Assembly: GCA_927910885.1 (NCBI GenBank)
Contig: CAKMOD010000080.1
Span: 1 to 28,215, forward strand
Direction: 5' to 3'
Origin: an uncultured Prevotella sp.
GTDB taxonomy: Bacteria > Bacteroidota > Bacteroidia > Bacteroidales > Bacteroidaceae
DNA: 28,215 nucleotides
Position 1 is the stretch's first letter. Each line of letters starts with the position of its first letter. Made by a program: the position numbers and the translations under genes. The notes beneath the pieces were generated by a model. That model did not search any database. It saw only the letters and a list, made by a program, of their open reading frames with translations, and was not told where the DNA came from. Below, piece by piece: positions 1 through 8,226 of the stretch.

Positions 1-87
1 TTCAGCCTACCAAATGTCCATTACGCCACTTTTTATCCGATTACTCCTACTCAGCCCTTCGCAAACAATGAAAAACTTAATCTTTTG

Positions 88-119
88 TTTGCCACAACCG
101 ATTTTTTTAGTTAATTTTG
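88..119 (+). promoter_or_regulatory. Predicted Bacteroidota promoter of corA
   Basis: A TTTG element (88-91) lies 20 bases before TAATTTTG (112-119), matching the -33/-7 consensus used by the Bacteroidota housekeeping sigma factor. Transcription would start near 125, leaving a leader of about 120 nt before the corA start. No gene is visible in bases 1-248. Confidence 0.6.
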
Positions 120-190
120 CAGTCATAAAACCAATACGTAATTTTTAAATGGACGATTATCACGCGGAAAATTTCAATCTGTAAGCGTGA

Positions 191-251
191 GGATTACAAC
201 AGGAAGTTGCTAATCCCCACACTATTATTTAACTATGGAGATTAGCTAATG
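191..251 (+). promoter_or_regulatory. corA leader hairpin with a possible alternative fold over the start codon
   Basis: GGATTA (191-196) pairs with TAATCC (211-216), and the inner CAAC (197-200) pairs with GTTG (206-209), giving a 10-bp stem with one bulged C and a five-base loop. The GCTAAT of its 3' arm (209-214) is also complementary to ATTAGC (241-246), between the GGAG ribosome-binding site and the ATG. The second pairing would exclude the first and mask the start. The pairings are seen directly; a regulatory role is inference. Confidence 0.35.
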
Positions 252-1175
252 AAGACATATTGGAACATTAACGGAACCCTGAATACCATTAAAGAATGGC
301 AGCCTAACTGCTGGATTCAGGTAACTTGCCCAACAGAGCAGGATCAGCAGGAACTCGAAGATACTTTTCATATTCCAGACTACTTCTTATCGGATATCAG
401 CGATACCGATGAGCGAGCACGCTATGAATATGATGATGGTTGGATGCTGATCATCCTCCGTATTCCATACGTGAAGGAAATTCGCTCACGAACCCCATAT
501 ACAACAGTACCTTTAGGTATCATTCACAAGAAAGATGTAACCATCACGGTTTGCAACTTTGAAACAAATATGATGCTCGACTTCGTCAGCTATCAGCAAA
601 AGAGAAATGAGGGCTTTACTGACTATGTAGACCTTATCTTCCGTCTCTTCCTTTCTTCTTCTGTTTGGTACCTGAAACGACTGAAGCAAATCAATACTTT
701 GATTGAAAAGGCAAAGCGTAACTTAGATAAAGGTGTAGACAACGAAAGTTTGATTGGACTGAGTCGTCTGCAGGATTCGCTTACCTACTTCATCACATCC
801 ATTCGTGGCAACGAGAACCTCTTGGCTAAGTTGAAGTTCAAGTTGCAGATTGACGAGTTGGATGCCGACCTGATTGAAGACGTAAACATTGAGATGTCAC
901 AGGCGCGAGAAACGACGAGCATCTACTCCGACATTCTTGAATCTACTATGGATACCTATTCAAGCATTATTAACAACAACATGAACACCGTGATGCGTAC
1001 GCTCACATCGGTGTCAATTATTATGATGTTGCCAACGCTTATATCCTCCCTATTCGGTATGAACCTTGTCAATGGCTTGGAAACAAACCCATGGGGATTC
1101 CCTGTTGCAATGTTATTGTCAGTTGTTGTTTCTGCTGCATCATGGTGGCTGCTACGTCGTAAACGTCTGCTTTAG
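249..1175 (+). CDS. corA: CorA-family magnesium (divalent cation) transporter
   Basis: The 308-residue protein has the CorA layout: a long soluble, largely helical N-terminal part (about 1-245), then two membrane segments at the C-terminus. The signature Gly-Met-Asn lies at residues 270-272 at the end of the first membrane segment, followed by a short loop (LVNGLETNPWGFP). A second hydrophobic stretch follows, and then a basic tail (LLRRKRLL). CorA proteins form pentameric inner-membrane channels for Mg2+ and sometimes Co2+ or Ni2+. The GGAG at 237-240 is a good ribosome-binding site for the ATG at 249. The gene appears monocistronic, because a fresh promoter precedes the next gene. Family assignment is firm; ion preference cannot be read from sequence. 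Confidence 0.93.
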   Translation: MKTYWNINGTLNTIKEWQPNCWIQVTCPTEQDQQELEDTFHIPDYFLSDISDTDERARYEYDDGWMLIILRIPYVKEIRSRTPYTTVPLGIIHKKDVTITVCNFETNMMLDFVSYQQKRNEGFTDYVDLIFRLFLSSSVWYLKRLKQINTLIEKAKRNLDKGVDNESLIGLSRLQDSLTYFITSIRGNENLLAKLKFKLQIDELDADLIEDVNIEMSQARETTSIYSDILESTMDTYSSIINNNMNTVMRTLTSVSIIMMLPTLISSLFGMNLVNGLETNPWGFPVAMLLSVVVSAASWWLLRRKRLL

Positions 1176-1232
1176 AAGAGAGAAAATAAAAAAAAAATCA
1201 ACCTAAAATTAGGTACTTTCAAACTTTTTATC

Positions 1233-1240
1233 TAAGTTTG
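1233..1240 (+). promoter_or_regulatory. Predicted -7 box for the DUF349 gene
   Basis: TAAGTTTG fits the TAnnTTTG consensus, but no good TTTG lies 19-21 bases upstream, so the call is weak. It would place the transcript start near 1247. That start makes a TTG-initiated reading from 1255 unlikely and favours the tandem ATGs at 1336 and 1339. Confidence 0.4.
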
Positions 1241-1335
1241 CAGTTGATATATTATTGGTAGAAGACTACCGTGCATCTATGCAATGGTCTGAAACCTTAA
1301 ATGTGGAAAAACCCAAATCACAAACAAAAAGTGAA

Positions 1336-1644
1336 ATGATGGACTCTCAAGAGAATGCCCTGAATCAGGGTACAGAAGAAGTTAAGCTGTCTGAAGAAGT
1401 TGCAACTAACGCTACAACGGAGAATTCCGAAGCGCAGAGTGTTAATGAGAATGCAGCAGAAAACCTCAATCAGCCAGTTGAAACACAGTCTGAGAGCGAG
1501 GAAACAAACCTCGCAGCTAAGGCATACAGTTCAAAAAAGGAGATTATAGAGCGTCTGAAGGCAATCGTTGATAGTAACGAAACACCTGAAAAAGCCGAAG
1601 TAGAACACCTAAAAACGGTATTCTACAAAATTGCATTTTGTTGA
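1336..1644 (+). pseudogene. DUF349-repeat protein, N-terminal part (frameshifted)
   Basis: This is the 5' part of a gene continued in another frame from 1631. The encoded stretch is acidic, rich in Glu, Gln and Asn and probably disordered, ending with a short helix (KEIIERLKAIVDSNETPEKAEVEHLKT, split here by the frame break). The frame can be opened back to a TTG at 1255, but the paired ATGs at 1336/1339 fit the predicted promoter better. The break falls in AAAA at 1627-1630. With three A the reading continues FYK-LHFVEREAQQKAYL into the next segment, giving one protein of about 628 residues. A single inserted A, real or from sequencing, is the simplest explanation. Confidence 0.75.
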
Positions 1645-3223
1645 GCGTGAGGCACAGCAAAAGGCTTACCTCGACAATGGTGGTGACCCTGAAAAGTATC
1701 AGGTATTGCCTGATGAGGACGAAGAAATCTTCAAGGCAGAGATGACCATCATCAAGGAAAAACGCCAAAAGGCTTTCCTCGCACTTGAAGAGGAGAAGCA
1801 ACAGAACCTCAAAAAGAAAGAAGCTATCATCGAACAGATTAAGGCGATGGCTACTACTCCAGAAGAGGCTAATAAGAACTTTGACCAGTTCAAGAAGCTT
1901 CAGCACGAATGGAAGGAAATCAAGATGATTCCTGCTGAGAAGGCTAACGAGCTTTGGCGTAACTATCAACTCTACGTTGAGCAGTTCTATGACTTGTTAA
2001 ACCTCAACCGTGAAGCACGCGAATACGATTTTAAGAAGAACCTTGAGAAGAAGACTAAGCTCTGTGAGGCAGCAGAGAAATTGGCTGAAGAAACTGATAT
2101 CATCAGTGCTTTCCACCAGTTACAGGAACTTCATCAAGAATATCGCGAGACAGGTCCTGTTGCTAAGGAACTTCGCGAGCAGATCTGGGCACGCTTCAAA
2201 GCTGCCAGCACTGTTATCAACAAGCGTCACCAGCAGCACTTCGAAACACTCCGCACACGTGAGGAGGAGAACCTAACCAAGAAGACTGCACTCTGTGAAA
2301 AGGCTGAAGAACTTGCAAAACAAGAGAACAAGTCTTCTGCTGATTGGGAGAAGCGCACCAAGGAAATCATTGCTATTCAGCAGGAATGGAAGACCATTGG
2401 CTTCGCTCCACAGAAGATGAACGTGAAGATTTTTGAGCGTTTCCGTGCAGCATGCGACGATTTCTTCGGTCGCAAGGGCGAATTCTTCAAGCAGCTCAAG
2501 TCACAGTTTGCTGAGAATGCAGAAAAGAAAAAGGCTCTTGTTGAAAAGGCTCAGGCATTGAGTGAGTCTACTGATTGGAAGGCAACATCTGATAAGCTCA
2601 TCGCTTTACAGAAAGAGTGGAAGACTATCGGTATGGTTCCTAAGAAGATTGGTGACCAGTTGTGGAATGACTTCCTCGCTGCTTGCAACCGCTTCTTCGA
2701 GGCTCGTAACGCAGTTCATGCTGATTCTCGCAATGAGGAACATGAGAACTTAAACAAGAAACGTGATATCATCAGCCAACTGAAAGAACTCGTTGAACAA
2801 GCAGGTGAGAACTTGCAGGAGAAGGTACAGAAGTTGACTGAACAATATAACAAGGTAGGTCACGTTCCTTACAAAGAGAAAGATAAACTCTACAAGGAGT
2901 ACCACGAGGTATTGGACAAGATTTATAAGGACCTCCATATATCTGCCGCACGCAAGCGAGTTGACAACTTCCGCAATAACCTCAAGAAGGTTGCTGACCG
3001 TAGTGTTGATGCACTCGACAACGAGCGTGGTCGTCTGCTCCGTCGCTTTGAGCAGTTAAAGCAGGAAGTAAATACTTACGAGAATAATCTTGGCTTCCTC
3101 AACATCAGCTCAAAGAAGGGCAACAGCCTTATTGACGAGATGAACCGTCGCATCCAGAAACTCAAAGATGATATGGATGAGGTGAAGCAGAAGATTAAGG
3201 CGATTGATGCTGAAAACAAATAA
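1631..3223 (+). pseudogene. DUF349-repeat protein, main part (frameshifted from the N-terminal part)
   Basis: About 530 residues, almost wholly helical and highly charged, holding at least five DUF349-type repeats of roughly 70-80 residues. Each repeat has a recognisable centre: LQHEWKEI, LQELHQEYRETG, IQQEWKTIGFAP, LQKEWKTIGMVP and LTEQYNKVGHVP, each followed by a Trp/Phe/Tyr-rich helix such as LWNDFLAACNRFF. A coiled-coil tail with Lys/Glu repeats closes it. DUF349 proteins are widespread in Bacteroidota and their function is not established. The reading frame has no true start of its own (the first codon, TTG at 1631, is an internal Leu of the intact protein). It is followed by a strong terminator. 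Confidence 0.85.
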
Positions 3224-3291
3224 ACAGAACATTCCTATCAATTCAATCTCATAATAATATAAGGATAAATTGAGGGGAAATAGAATCAAGA

Positions 3292-3330
3292 AAAGGGGCA
3301 ATTCTACAACGAATTGCCCCTTTCTTTATT
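3292..3330 (+). terminator. Rho-independent terminator after the DUF349 gene
   Basis: A perfect 13-bp stem (3292-3304 with 3311-3323), a six-base loop, GC-rich centre GGGGCAATTC and a following T-rich tract. Confidence 0.9.
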
Positions 3331-3381
3331 ACGCTAACTCAAATATTCCTCTCGCAACGAACTGTCATTGTCGAATTATTT

Positions 3382-3432
3382 TCATGAAAGAAAATAATTC
3401 TCATCGTGAACATAAATATTTTTCTTCATGAA
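3382..3432. repeat. 22-bp-phased TCATGAA array, copy A
   Basis: Three near-palindromic cores, TCATGAA (3382-3388), TCGTGAA (3404-3410) and TCATGAA (3426-3432), begin exactly 22 bases apart. They are separated by 15-base AT-rich spacers. Related arrays occur at 8907, 19020 and 27828. The array sits 60 bases past a terminator. Confidence 0.8.
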
Positions 3433-4050
3433 AAGAAATCGCAACAGATACGAATTTCCCGAAAGGGAGAGACAGAAAGAGTATCTATCAATCATAAAAC
3501 ATACCCTTAAAGTAGGTTTATCCGTTAAACCCAAATCAATCATTAGAGCCTAAACATATCTTGTTTTTATCAGACAGCAATAACTTTTATACTTCGAAAA
3601 TCCATAGATAGGGCTTCGAAAAATCATTACATAATTTCAAATAAAATACCAATAAATAATGGCAAATACACATGTAAAACACAAGTTTGTAACCAACATG
3701 AAATCAGACGGTTATAAATTAGTACAAGAAAAGGTGCTTAATTAGACTTCAATAGGGCGTTAGTTAGCCTCCAAAAGAGCACCTTTTAGAAGTCAATTAG
3801 GCATCTTTTAGAAGCCAAAAAACCATGTATTGATTACGAGGTGCATGAAAATAATTTACAAACATCTATAATATGGCAATAAGTTATTATACAAAGTCAG
3901 ATAGACATCGTATTAATTTGTTATTTATCTTGTAGCTTATCCCGCTTTGCAAGACCATCTAATTTGGGAAAGCCATACCATACAAGTGTATAAGCCTTTG
4001 TTCTATGTACAGTTTGCGTATCTAACGGAAGAACCTAAAAGTAGGCTTAT
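3433..4050. other. Gene-free region outside the repeat arrays
   Basis: No convincing gene was found. The stretch is AT-rich and holds the second repeat array (3729-3838). Bases 3440-3728 contain only small features, such as a repeated CTTCGAAAA near 3595 and 3617. Bases 3839-4050 contain an 8-base inverted repeat (ATAAGCCT near 3992, AGGCTTAT near 4043) just beyond the rhodanese stop codon, too far apart to be a clear terminator. The open frame at 3947-4180 overlaps the rhodanese gene on the other strand and looks like chance. Confidence 0.6.
3729..3838. repeat. 22-bp-phased GGGC-type array, copy 1
   Basis: Four degenerate units start at 3729, 3751, 3773 and 3795, each exactly 22 bases. A decayed fifth follows at 3817. 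Each unit begins AAAA, AATA or AATT, continues with RGGC/GGTGC-like sequence and ends near AAGYC. The same element recurs at 16988-17098, so it is dispersed rather than local. Confidence 0.75.
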
Positions 4051-4437
4051 TTATTCCTTTACAGTTTTCTTCTTTGCTTCAGTCCATGCAATGATACCGC
4101 CCGAAAGGTTGGTAACAGTGTATCCTTCTTTGGCAAGAAGTGCTGCGGCCATTGCAGAACGCTTACCAGAACGGCAATAAACAGCACAAGGACGCTTCTT
4201 ATCAAGCTTAGCAAGAGCATTAGAAAGGAAAGATGTAGTCAATACATCAATGTGTATTGCACCTGCAATATGACCTTCTGCAAACTCATCAAGCTTACGA
4301 ACATCCACTAACTGAACAGAGTCAGACTTAATAATCTGCTCAAAACGATTAACGTCTACATCCTCATAAAGATTCTGTGCACATGCTCCCATACCTATTC
4401 CTAATGCTGCCAAAATGGCTGTTAATAACTTTTTCAT
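4051..4437 (-). CDS. Exported rhodanese-like domain protein
   Basis: This 128-residue protein has an N-terminal signal (MKKLLTAILAALGIGMGACA), then one complete rhodanese domain. The active-site loop is CRSGKRS with the catalytic Cys at residue 88. The upstream DVRKLDEFAEGHIAGAIHID matches the usual D-x-R...GHI-GA-N/H segment. The signal end could be read as a lipobox (MGAC) or as type-I cleavage after ACA, so periplasmic or lipid-anchored location is open. Small single-domain rhodaneses of this kind move sulfur from thiosulfate or act in thiol redox in the periplasm; the substrate here is unknown. It lies downstream of a tRNA on the same strand but is separated from it by a terminator. Confidence 0.88.
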   Translation of the reverse strand: MKKLLTAILAALGIGMGACAQNLYEDVDVNRFEQIIKSDSVQLVDVRKLDEFAEGHIAGAIHIDVLTTSFLSNALAKLDKKRPCAVYCRSGKRSAMAAALLAKEGYTVTNLSGGIIAWTEAKKKTVKE

Positions 4438-4474
4438 CTTTGATCAGGTAAATATTTAAGTTATAATTTGAAAT

Positions 4475-4504
4475 AAAAAAAGAGAGTTGAAAACTCAACT
4501 CTCT
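4475..4504 (-). terminator. Terminator of the tRNA-Gln gene
   Basis: A perfect 10-bp stem (4481-4490 with 4495-4504), four-base loop, and a run of six A at 4475-4480 that reads as a T tract on the minus strand. It separates the tRNA from the rhodanese gene. Confidence 0.9.
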
Positions 4505-4511
4505 CACTTTG

Positions 4512-4582
4512 TTGGGATACCCGGACTCGAACCAGGAATGACAGGACCAGAATCTGTAGTGTTACCATTACACCATATCCCA
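4512..4582 (-). tRNA. tRNA-Gln (anticodon CUG)
   Basis: Read on the minus strand, the cloverleaf is complete. It has acceptor TGGGATA/TATCCCA, D arm GTGT/ACAC with an AATGGTA loop, anticodon loop TTCTGGT, four-base variable loop, T stem CCTGG/CCGGG with loop TTCGAGT, and discriminator A. CCA is not encoded. Anticodon CUG reads CAG. The anticodon stem ACAGA/CCTGT has an A31-C39 mismatch next to the loop; the UUG isoacceptor family normally has an A-U pair there. Standard elements otherwise make the call firm. Confidence 0.93.
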
Positions 4583-4615
4583 TTGACCTCACAACTCATT
4601 TCCGAATTGCGAGTG

Positions 4616-4646
4616 CAAAGTTAGCACTTTTTCTTGAACTACCAAA
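4616..4646 (-). promoter_or_regulatory. Predicted promoter of tRNA-Gln
   Basis: On the minus strand, TTTG (4646-4643) is followed after 19 bases by TAACTTTG (4623-4616), the Bacteroidota -33/-7 pair. It lies about 34 bases before the tRNA 5' end. Confidence 0.65.
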
Positions 4647-4761
4647 ACTTCTACCAACTTTTTCATGAAAAAGATAAAAATATTCTCAAAGGCTGTTTTT
4701 GCTTGCTAAACAGCTCAAATAAGCTCAATAGGAACAAATTGCTAAATAAAATGAAATTTAT

Positions 4762-4792
4762 TTTGTGCTTCATTCCTTTTGCGCTACCTTTG
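4762..4792 (+). promoter_or_regulatory. Predicted promoter of the rsfS-ftsH-cdsA operon
   Basis: TTTG (4762-4765), 19 bases, then TACCTTTG (4785-4792). The expected start is near 4798, giving a leader of about 20 nt before the rsfS ATG. Confidence 0.7.
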
Positions 4793-4819
4793 CATCTCGT
4801 ATATTATTAATGTGATTTA

Positions 4820-5179
4820 ATGGATAAGACAAAGAATTTAGTAGAACTAATTACAAAGGGAATTCAAGATAAAAAGGGACATGGCATAGTTATTGCAGAC
4901 CTATCAGAGATCGATGGTACTATCTGTCGCTATTTCGTTATATGCCAGGGTAACTCCACACAACAGGTAGAAGCTATTGCCGGTTCAGTAGGTGACTATG
5001 TTCGCGAAGCTATCGGCGAAAAGCCTATCAACTGCGTAGGACTTGGTAACGCACAGTGGGTGGCAATTGATTATGCGGACGTTATCGTCCACATCTTCAC
5101 CCCAGAGACACGTGAGTTCTATGACATAGAACACCTTTGGGAGGACGCCAAGTTGACCACTCTGCCAGATTTAGACTGA
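4820..5179 (+). CDS. rsfS: Ribosomal silencing factor RsfS (Iojap/YbeB family)
   Basis: The 119-residue protein matches the single-domain RsfS family over its whole length. It has an N-terminal helix (LVELITKGIQDKKG), the DLSEIDGTICRYFVICQGNST strand region (split into DLSEIDGT and CRYFVICQGNST), and the family hallmark WVAIDYADVIVHIF. The C-terminus is TREFYDIEHLWEDAK. RsfS binds ribosomal protein uL14 on the large subunit and blocks subunit joining when nutrients are low. It is the first gene of an operon: ftsH follows 48 bases downstream on the same strand and cdsA 14 bases after that, an arrangement common in Bacteroidota. Confidence 0.95.
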   Translation: MDKTKNLVELITKGIQDKKGHGIVIADLSEIDGTICRYFVICQGNSTQQVEAIAGSVGDYVREAIGEKPINCVGLGNAQWVAIDYADVIVHIFTPETREFYDIEHLWEDAKLTTLPDLD

Positions 5180-5227
5180 TAAAGTAACCTGGTAATCGCC
5201 TTTTTATATAAAAAATCAGACTTCAAA

Positions 5228-7258
5228 ATGGACAATTCAAATCCTAAGAACAAGCCGAATATGCCTAAATTCAATATGAATTGGCTCTATATATTCGTTA
5301 TTATTGCCCTCGGAGTAGTATTCTTTGCTGGGGGGAATGGGCTTTTTCCGTCAAGTGCAGGTATAGACAAGGACTATACCACGTTCAAACAATACGTTGC
5401 TAAAGGCTACGCCACAAAGGTGATTGTCAACAGAAATGACAATACCCTACGTATGTATGTAAGACCAAACCATATCCGTGACATCTTCAAAAAGGGTACA
5501 CAAGAAGTGGGTACAGCCCCTTATGTTACCGTAGAGATTGGTTCGGTTGATAAGGTAGAGACTTTCCTCGATCAAGCTGTAGCCCAGAAGAAAATCGTAA
5601 GCTATAGTTATGAGAACAAAACAAGCAACACCTTCCTTGATATTCTTGTTTCTATTGCCCCATGGATATTCTTCTTTGGAATCTGGTACTTCCTCATGCG
5701 CCGTATGAGCGGTGGTGGCGGAGGCAGCGGAGGAGTCTTCAGCGTAGGCAAGTCTAAGGCAAAACTCTATGAGAAAGCCAACGAAATGGGTATCACCTTC
5801 AAGGATGTTGCTGGTCAGACGGGTGCTAAGCAGGAGGTACAAGAGATTGTAGAGTTCTTGAAGAATCCAAAGAAATATACCGATTTAGGAGGTAAAATCC
5901 CTAAGGGTGCACTGCTTGTTGGTCCTCCAGGAACAGGTAAGACCCTCTTAGCTAAGGCTGTTGCAGGTGAAGCAGGTGTACCGTTCTTCTCTATGAGCGG
6001 TTCTGACTTCGTTGAAATGTTCGTCGGAGTTGGTGCGAGCCGTGTGCGTGATGTATTCCATCAAGCTAAGGAGAAGTCACCTTGTATCATCTTTATTGAC
6101 GAGATTGATGCCGTTGGACGTGCTCGTTCAAAGAACCCAGCAATGGGCGGAAACGATGAGCGTGAGAACACACTCAACGCCCTTCTGACTGAGATGGACG
6201 GCTTCGGAACAAACTCAGGTGTTATCGTTCTTGCTGCAACTAACCGTGTTGACATGCTTGATAAAGCCCTCCTTCGTGCTGGTCGTTTCGACCGTCAGAT
6301 CCACGTTGACTTACCAGACCTGCCAGAGCGTAAGGAAATCTTCCAAGTTCACATGCGCAATTTGAAGTTAGAAAAGAATCTTGATATCGACCTCCTTGCA
6401 CGTCAGACGCCAGGTTTCTCAGGTGCTGACATTGCCAATGTATGTAACGAAGCTGCCCTAATTGCAGCCCGTCACGACAGCACAGAGGTAACAAAGCAAG
6501 ACTTCCTTGATGCTGTAGACCGTATTATCGGTGGTTTGGAGAAGAAGACAAAGATATTGACAGCAGACGAGAAGCGTACTATTGCCCTTCACGAAGCAGG
6601 TCACGCAACCATTAGTTGGTTCTGTGAACATGCCCACCCATTAGTAAAGGTGAGTATCGTACCACGTGGTCAGGCACTCGGTGCAGCATGGTATCTACCA
6701 GAAGAGCGTCCTATCACAACTAAGGAACAGATGCTCGACGAGATGTGTTCATTGCTCGGTGGACGTGCTGCAGAGGAACTCTTCACGGGTCATATCTCAA
6801 CAGGAGCTATCAACGACCTTGAGCGTGCGACCAAGAGTGCATACGGTATGATTGCTTACGCAGGTATGAGTGACAAGTTGCCAAACATCTGTTATTATAA
6901 CAATGATGAATATAACTTCCAGAAGCCATACTCTGATACAACAGCTAAGACTATCGACGAGGAAGTTCTGAACATGATTAACGGACAGTATGAGCGTGCA
7001 AAACAGATTCTGACTGAGAACAAAGAAGGTCACAACCGACTGGCACAGATTCTTGTTGAACGTGAGGTAATCATGGCAGAAGACGTTGAAGAAATCTTTG
7101 GAAAGCGTCCTTGGGTAAGCCGCACACAGGAGTTGCTTGCGCAGGAGGAGAAGTCTCAGCCTAAGTTAGAGGATATGCCAGAGGAAGTTAAGCAAGCACA
7201 AGCAGAGCACGAAGCCAGAATCGCAAAAGAAGGTAACGACAACGCAAGTGATTTATAA
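5228..7258 (+). CDS. ftsH: ATP-dependent zinc metalloprotease FtsH
   Basis: The 676-residue protein has full FtsH architecture. Two membrane segments (about residues 16-36 and 140-157) flank a periplasmic domain, followed by a Gly-rich linker. The AAA+ module has Walker A GPPGTGKT at residues 232-239, Walker B CIIFIDEIDA, and the second region of homology ending LLRAGRFDRQI. The zinc site HEAGH lies at residues 455-459, and the third zinc ligand is probably in the later LLGGRAAEELF/NDLERAT region. The C-terminus is acidic and Gln/Glu-rich. FtsH is a membrane hexamer that degrades misfolded membrane proteins and regulatory substrates. It is translationally close to rsfS and cdsA, suggesting co-transcription. 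Confidence 0.97.
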   Translation: MDNSNPKNKPNMPKFNMNWLYIFVIIALGVVFFAGGNGLFPSSAGIDKDYTTFKQYVAKGYATKVIVNRNDNTLRMYVRPNHIRDIFKKGTQEVGTAPYVTVEIGSVDKVETFLDQAVAQKKIVSYSYENKTSNTFLDILVSIAPWIFFFGIWYFLMRRMSGGGGGSGGVFSVGKSKAKLYEKANEMGITFKDVAGQTGAKQEVQEIVEFLKNPKKYTDLGGKIPKGALLVGPPGTGKTLLAKAVAGEAGVPFFSMSGSDFVEMFVGVGASRVRDVFHQAKEKSPCIIFIDEIDAVGRARSKNPAMGGNDERENTLNALLTEMDGFGTNSGVIVLAATNRVDMLDKALLRAGRFDRQIHVDLPDLPERKEIFQVHMRNLKLEKNLDIDLLARQTPGFSGADIANVCNEAALIAARHDSTEVTKQDFLDAVDRIIGGLEKKTKILTADEKRTIALHEAGHATISWFCEHAHPLVKVSIVPRGQALGAAWYLPEERPITTKEQMLDEMCSLLGGRAAEELFTGHISTGAINDLERATKSAYGMIAYAGMSDKLPNICYYNNDEYNFQKPYSDTTAKTIDEEVLNMINGQYERAKQILTENKEGHNRLAQILVEREVIMAEDVEEIFGKRPWVSRTQELLAQEEKSQPKLEDMPEEVKQAQAEHEARIAKEGNDNASDL

Positions 7259-7272
7259 ACAAACATACAGTT

Positions 7273-8139
7273 ATGAGTGATAAACTAAAGAACCTGATTG
7301 TCAGAGCCGTTACAGGCGTATTCTTCGTCACCGTGATGGTGTTAGGTATCCTTCATCCTCACGCACTGATTGCTCTTTTCGCACTCATCACGGGTCTTTC
7401 CATCTGGGAGTACACCGGATTGGTGAACAATATCAAAGGAGTAAAGGTAAACCGCTTTATCTCAACCATCGCAGGAGTCTATTTCTTCCTATCGGTTGCA
7501 GGACTACGTCTGACACCAGTTGAGGGCTTCGTCATCTTTGTACCCTACATTCTGACAATTCTCTACCTGTTAGTTTCAGAGCTGTATCTGAAGAATGAGA
7601 ACCCTATCAACAGCTGGGCATACACAATGTTGGGACAAATGTATATCGCATTGCCTTTCTCAATGATTAACGTATTAGCTTTCCAGCAGGTTGAACCAGG
7701 ACAGGCAACCTTCGACTTCCTCCTTCCATTGAGTATCTTCATCTTCCTTTGGACAAATGACACAGGTGCTTATCTCTGCGGTTCACTCCTCGGCAAGCAT
7801 AAGCTCTTCCCACGTATCAGTCCTAAGAAGAGTTGGGAAGGAAGCATTGGTGGCGGTATTCTTGTTCTCATTGTGGCAGGTGTCATCGGCTACTTTGCAA
7901 ACATCGGGGCTACACCTCACATGCTGAGCATTCCTGCATGGGTAGGTCTCGGACTCGTCGTAGTGGTCTTTGGAACATGGGGCGACCTTGTTGAGAGTCT
8001 TCTCAAGCGTACACTCGGTGTCAAGGATAGCGGTAATATGCTGCCAGGACACGGTGGTATGCTCGATCGTTTCGACTCATCACTCTTAGCAATACCAGCA
8101 GCTGTCGTGTATCTCTATACACTGACGCTCTTCTATTAA
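7273..8139 (+). CDS. cdsA: Phosphatidate cytidylyltransferase
   Basis: The 288-residue polytopic membrane protein has about eight hydrophobic segments. The CDP-diglyceride synthase signature lies near the C-terminus (about residues 240-262: LLKRTLGVKDSGNMLPGHGG, then LDRFDS). A second conserved segment is SPKKSWEGSIGG. The enzyme makes CDP-diacylglycerol from phosphatidic acid and CTP, the branch point of phospholipid synthesis. The start lies 14 bases after the ftsH stop, so it is almost certainly in the same operon. Confidence 0.95.
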   Translation: MSDKLKNLIVRAVTGVFFVTVMVLGILHPHALIALFALITGLSIWEYTGLVNNIKGVKVNRFISTIAGVYFFLSVAGLRLTPVEGFVIFVPYILTILYLLVSELYLKNENPINSWAYTMLGQMYIALPFSMINVLAFQQVEPGQATFDFLLPLSIFIFLWTNDTGAYLCGSLLGKHKLFPRISPKKSWEGSIGGGILVLIVAGVIGYFANIGATPHMLSIPAWVGLGLVVVVFGTWGDLVESLLKRTLGVKDSGNMLPGHGGMLDRFDSSLLAIPAAVVYLYTLTLFY

Positions 8140-8168
8140 ACTATAATAAAAAAGAAATAACAGACGTG

Positions 8169-8196
8169 TAGGGACAGACGGAGCCGTCTGTCCCTA
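8169..8196 (+). terminator. Strong hairpin after cdsA (terminator or dispersed palindrome)
   Basis: A perfect 13-bp inverted repeat (8169-8181 with 8184-8196) with GC-rich arms around GGGACAGACGG and only AG between them. The following bases are only moderately T-rich (TGTTGTTTA). The similar core at 17301-17320 suggests a dispersed palindromic element that may also end transcription. Confidence 0.55.
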
Positions 8197-8226
8197 TGTT
8201 GTTTATAATCTTGCCCTATTCCGACA

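Noticed and set aside
1620..1645. Programmed ribosomal frameshift in the DUF349 gene
   Set aside because: The shift needed is +1 at AAAA-TTG, with no -1 slippery heptamer, stop-codon trigger or downstream structure; an extra A explains it more simply.
3292..3330. Riboswitch after the DUF349 gene
   Set aside because: It is a simple perfect hairpin with a T tail and no gene follows on the same strand, so it is a terminator.
3947..4180. Small protein on the plus strand
   Set aside because: It overlaps the well-supported rhodanese gene on the other strand and has no recognisable feature or ribosome-binding site.
4512..4582. Integration site of a prophage or island at tRNA-Gln
   Set aside because: No integrase, no duplicated tRNA 3' end and ordinary chromosomal genes on both sides.
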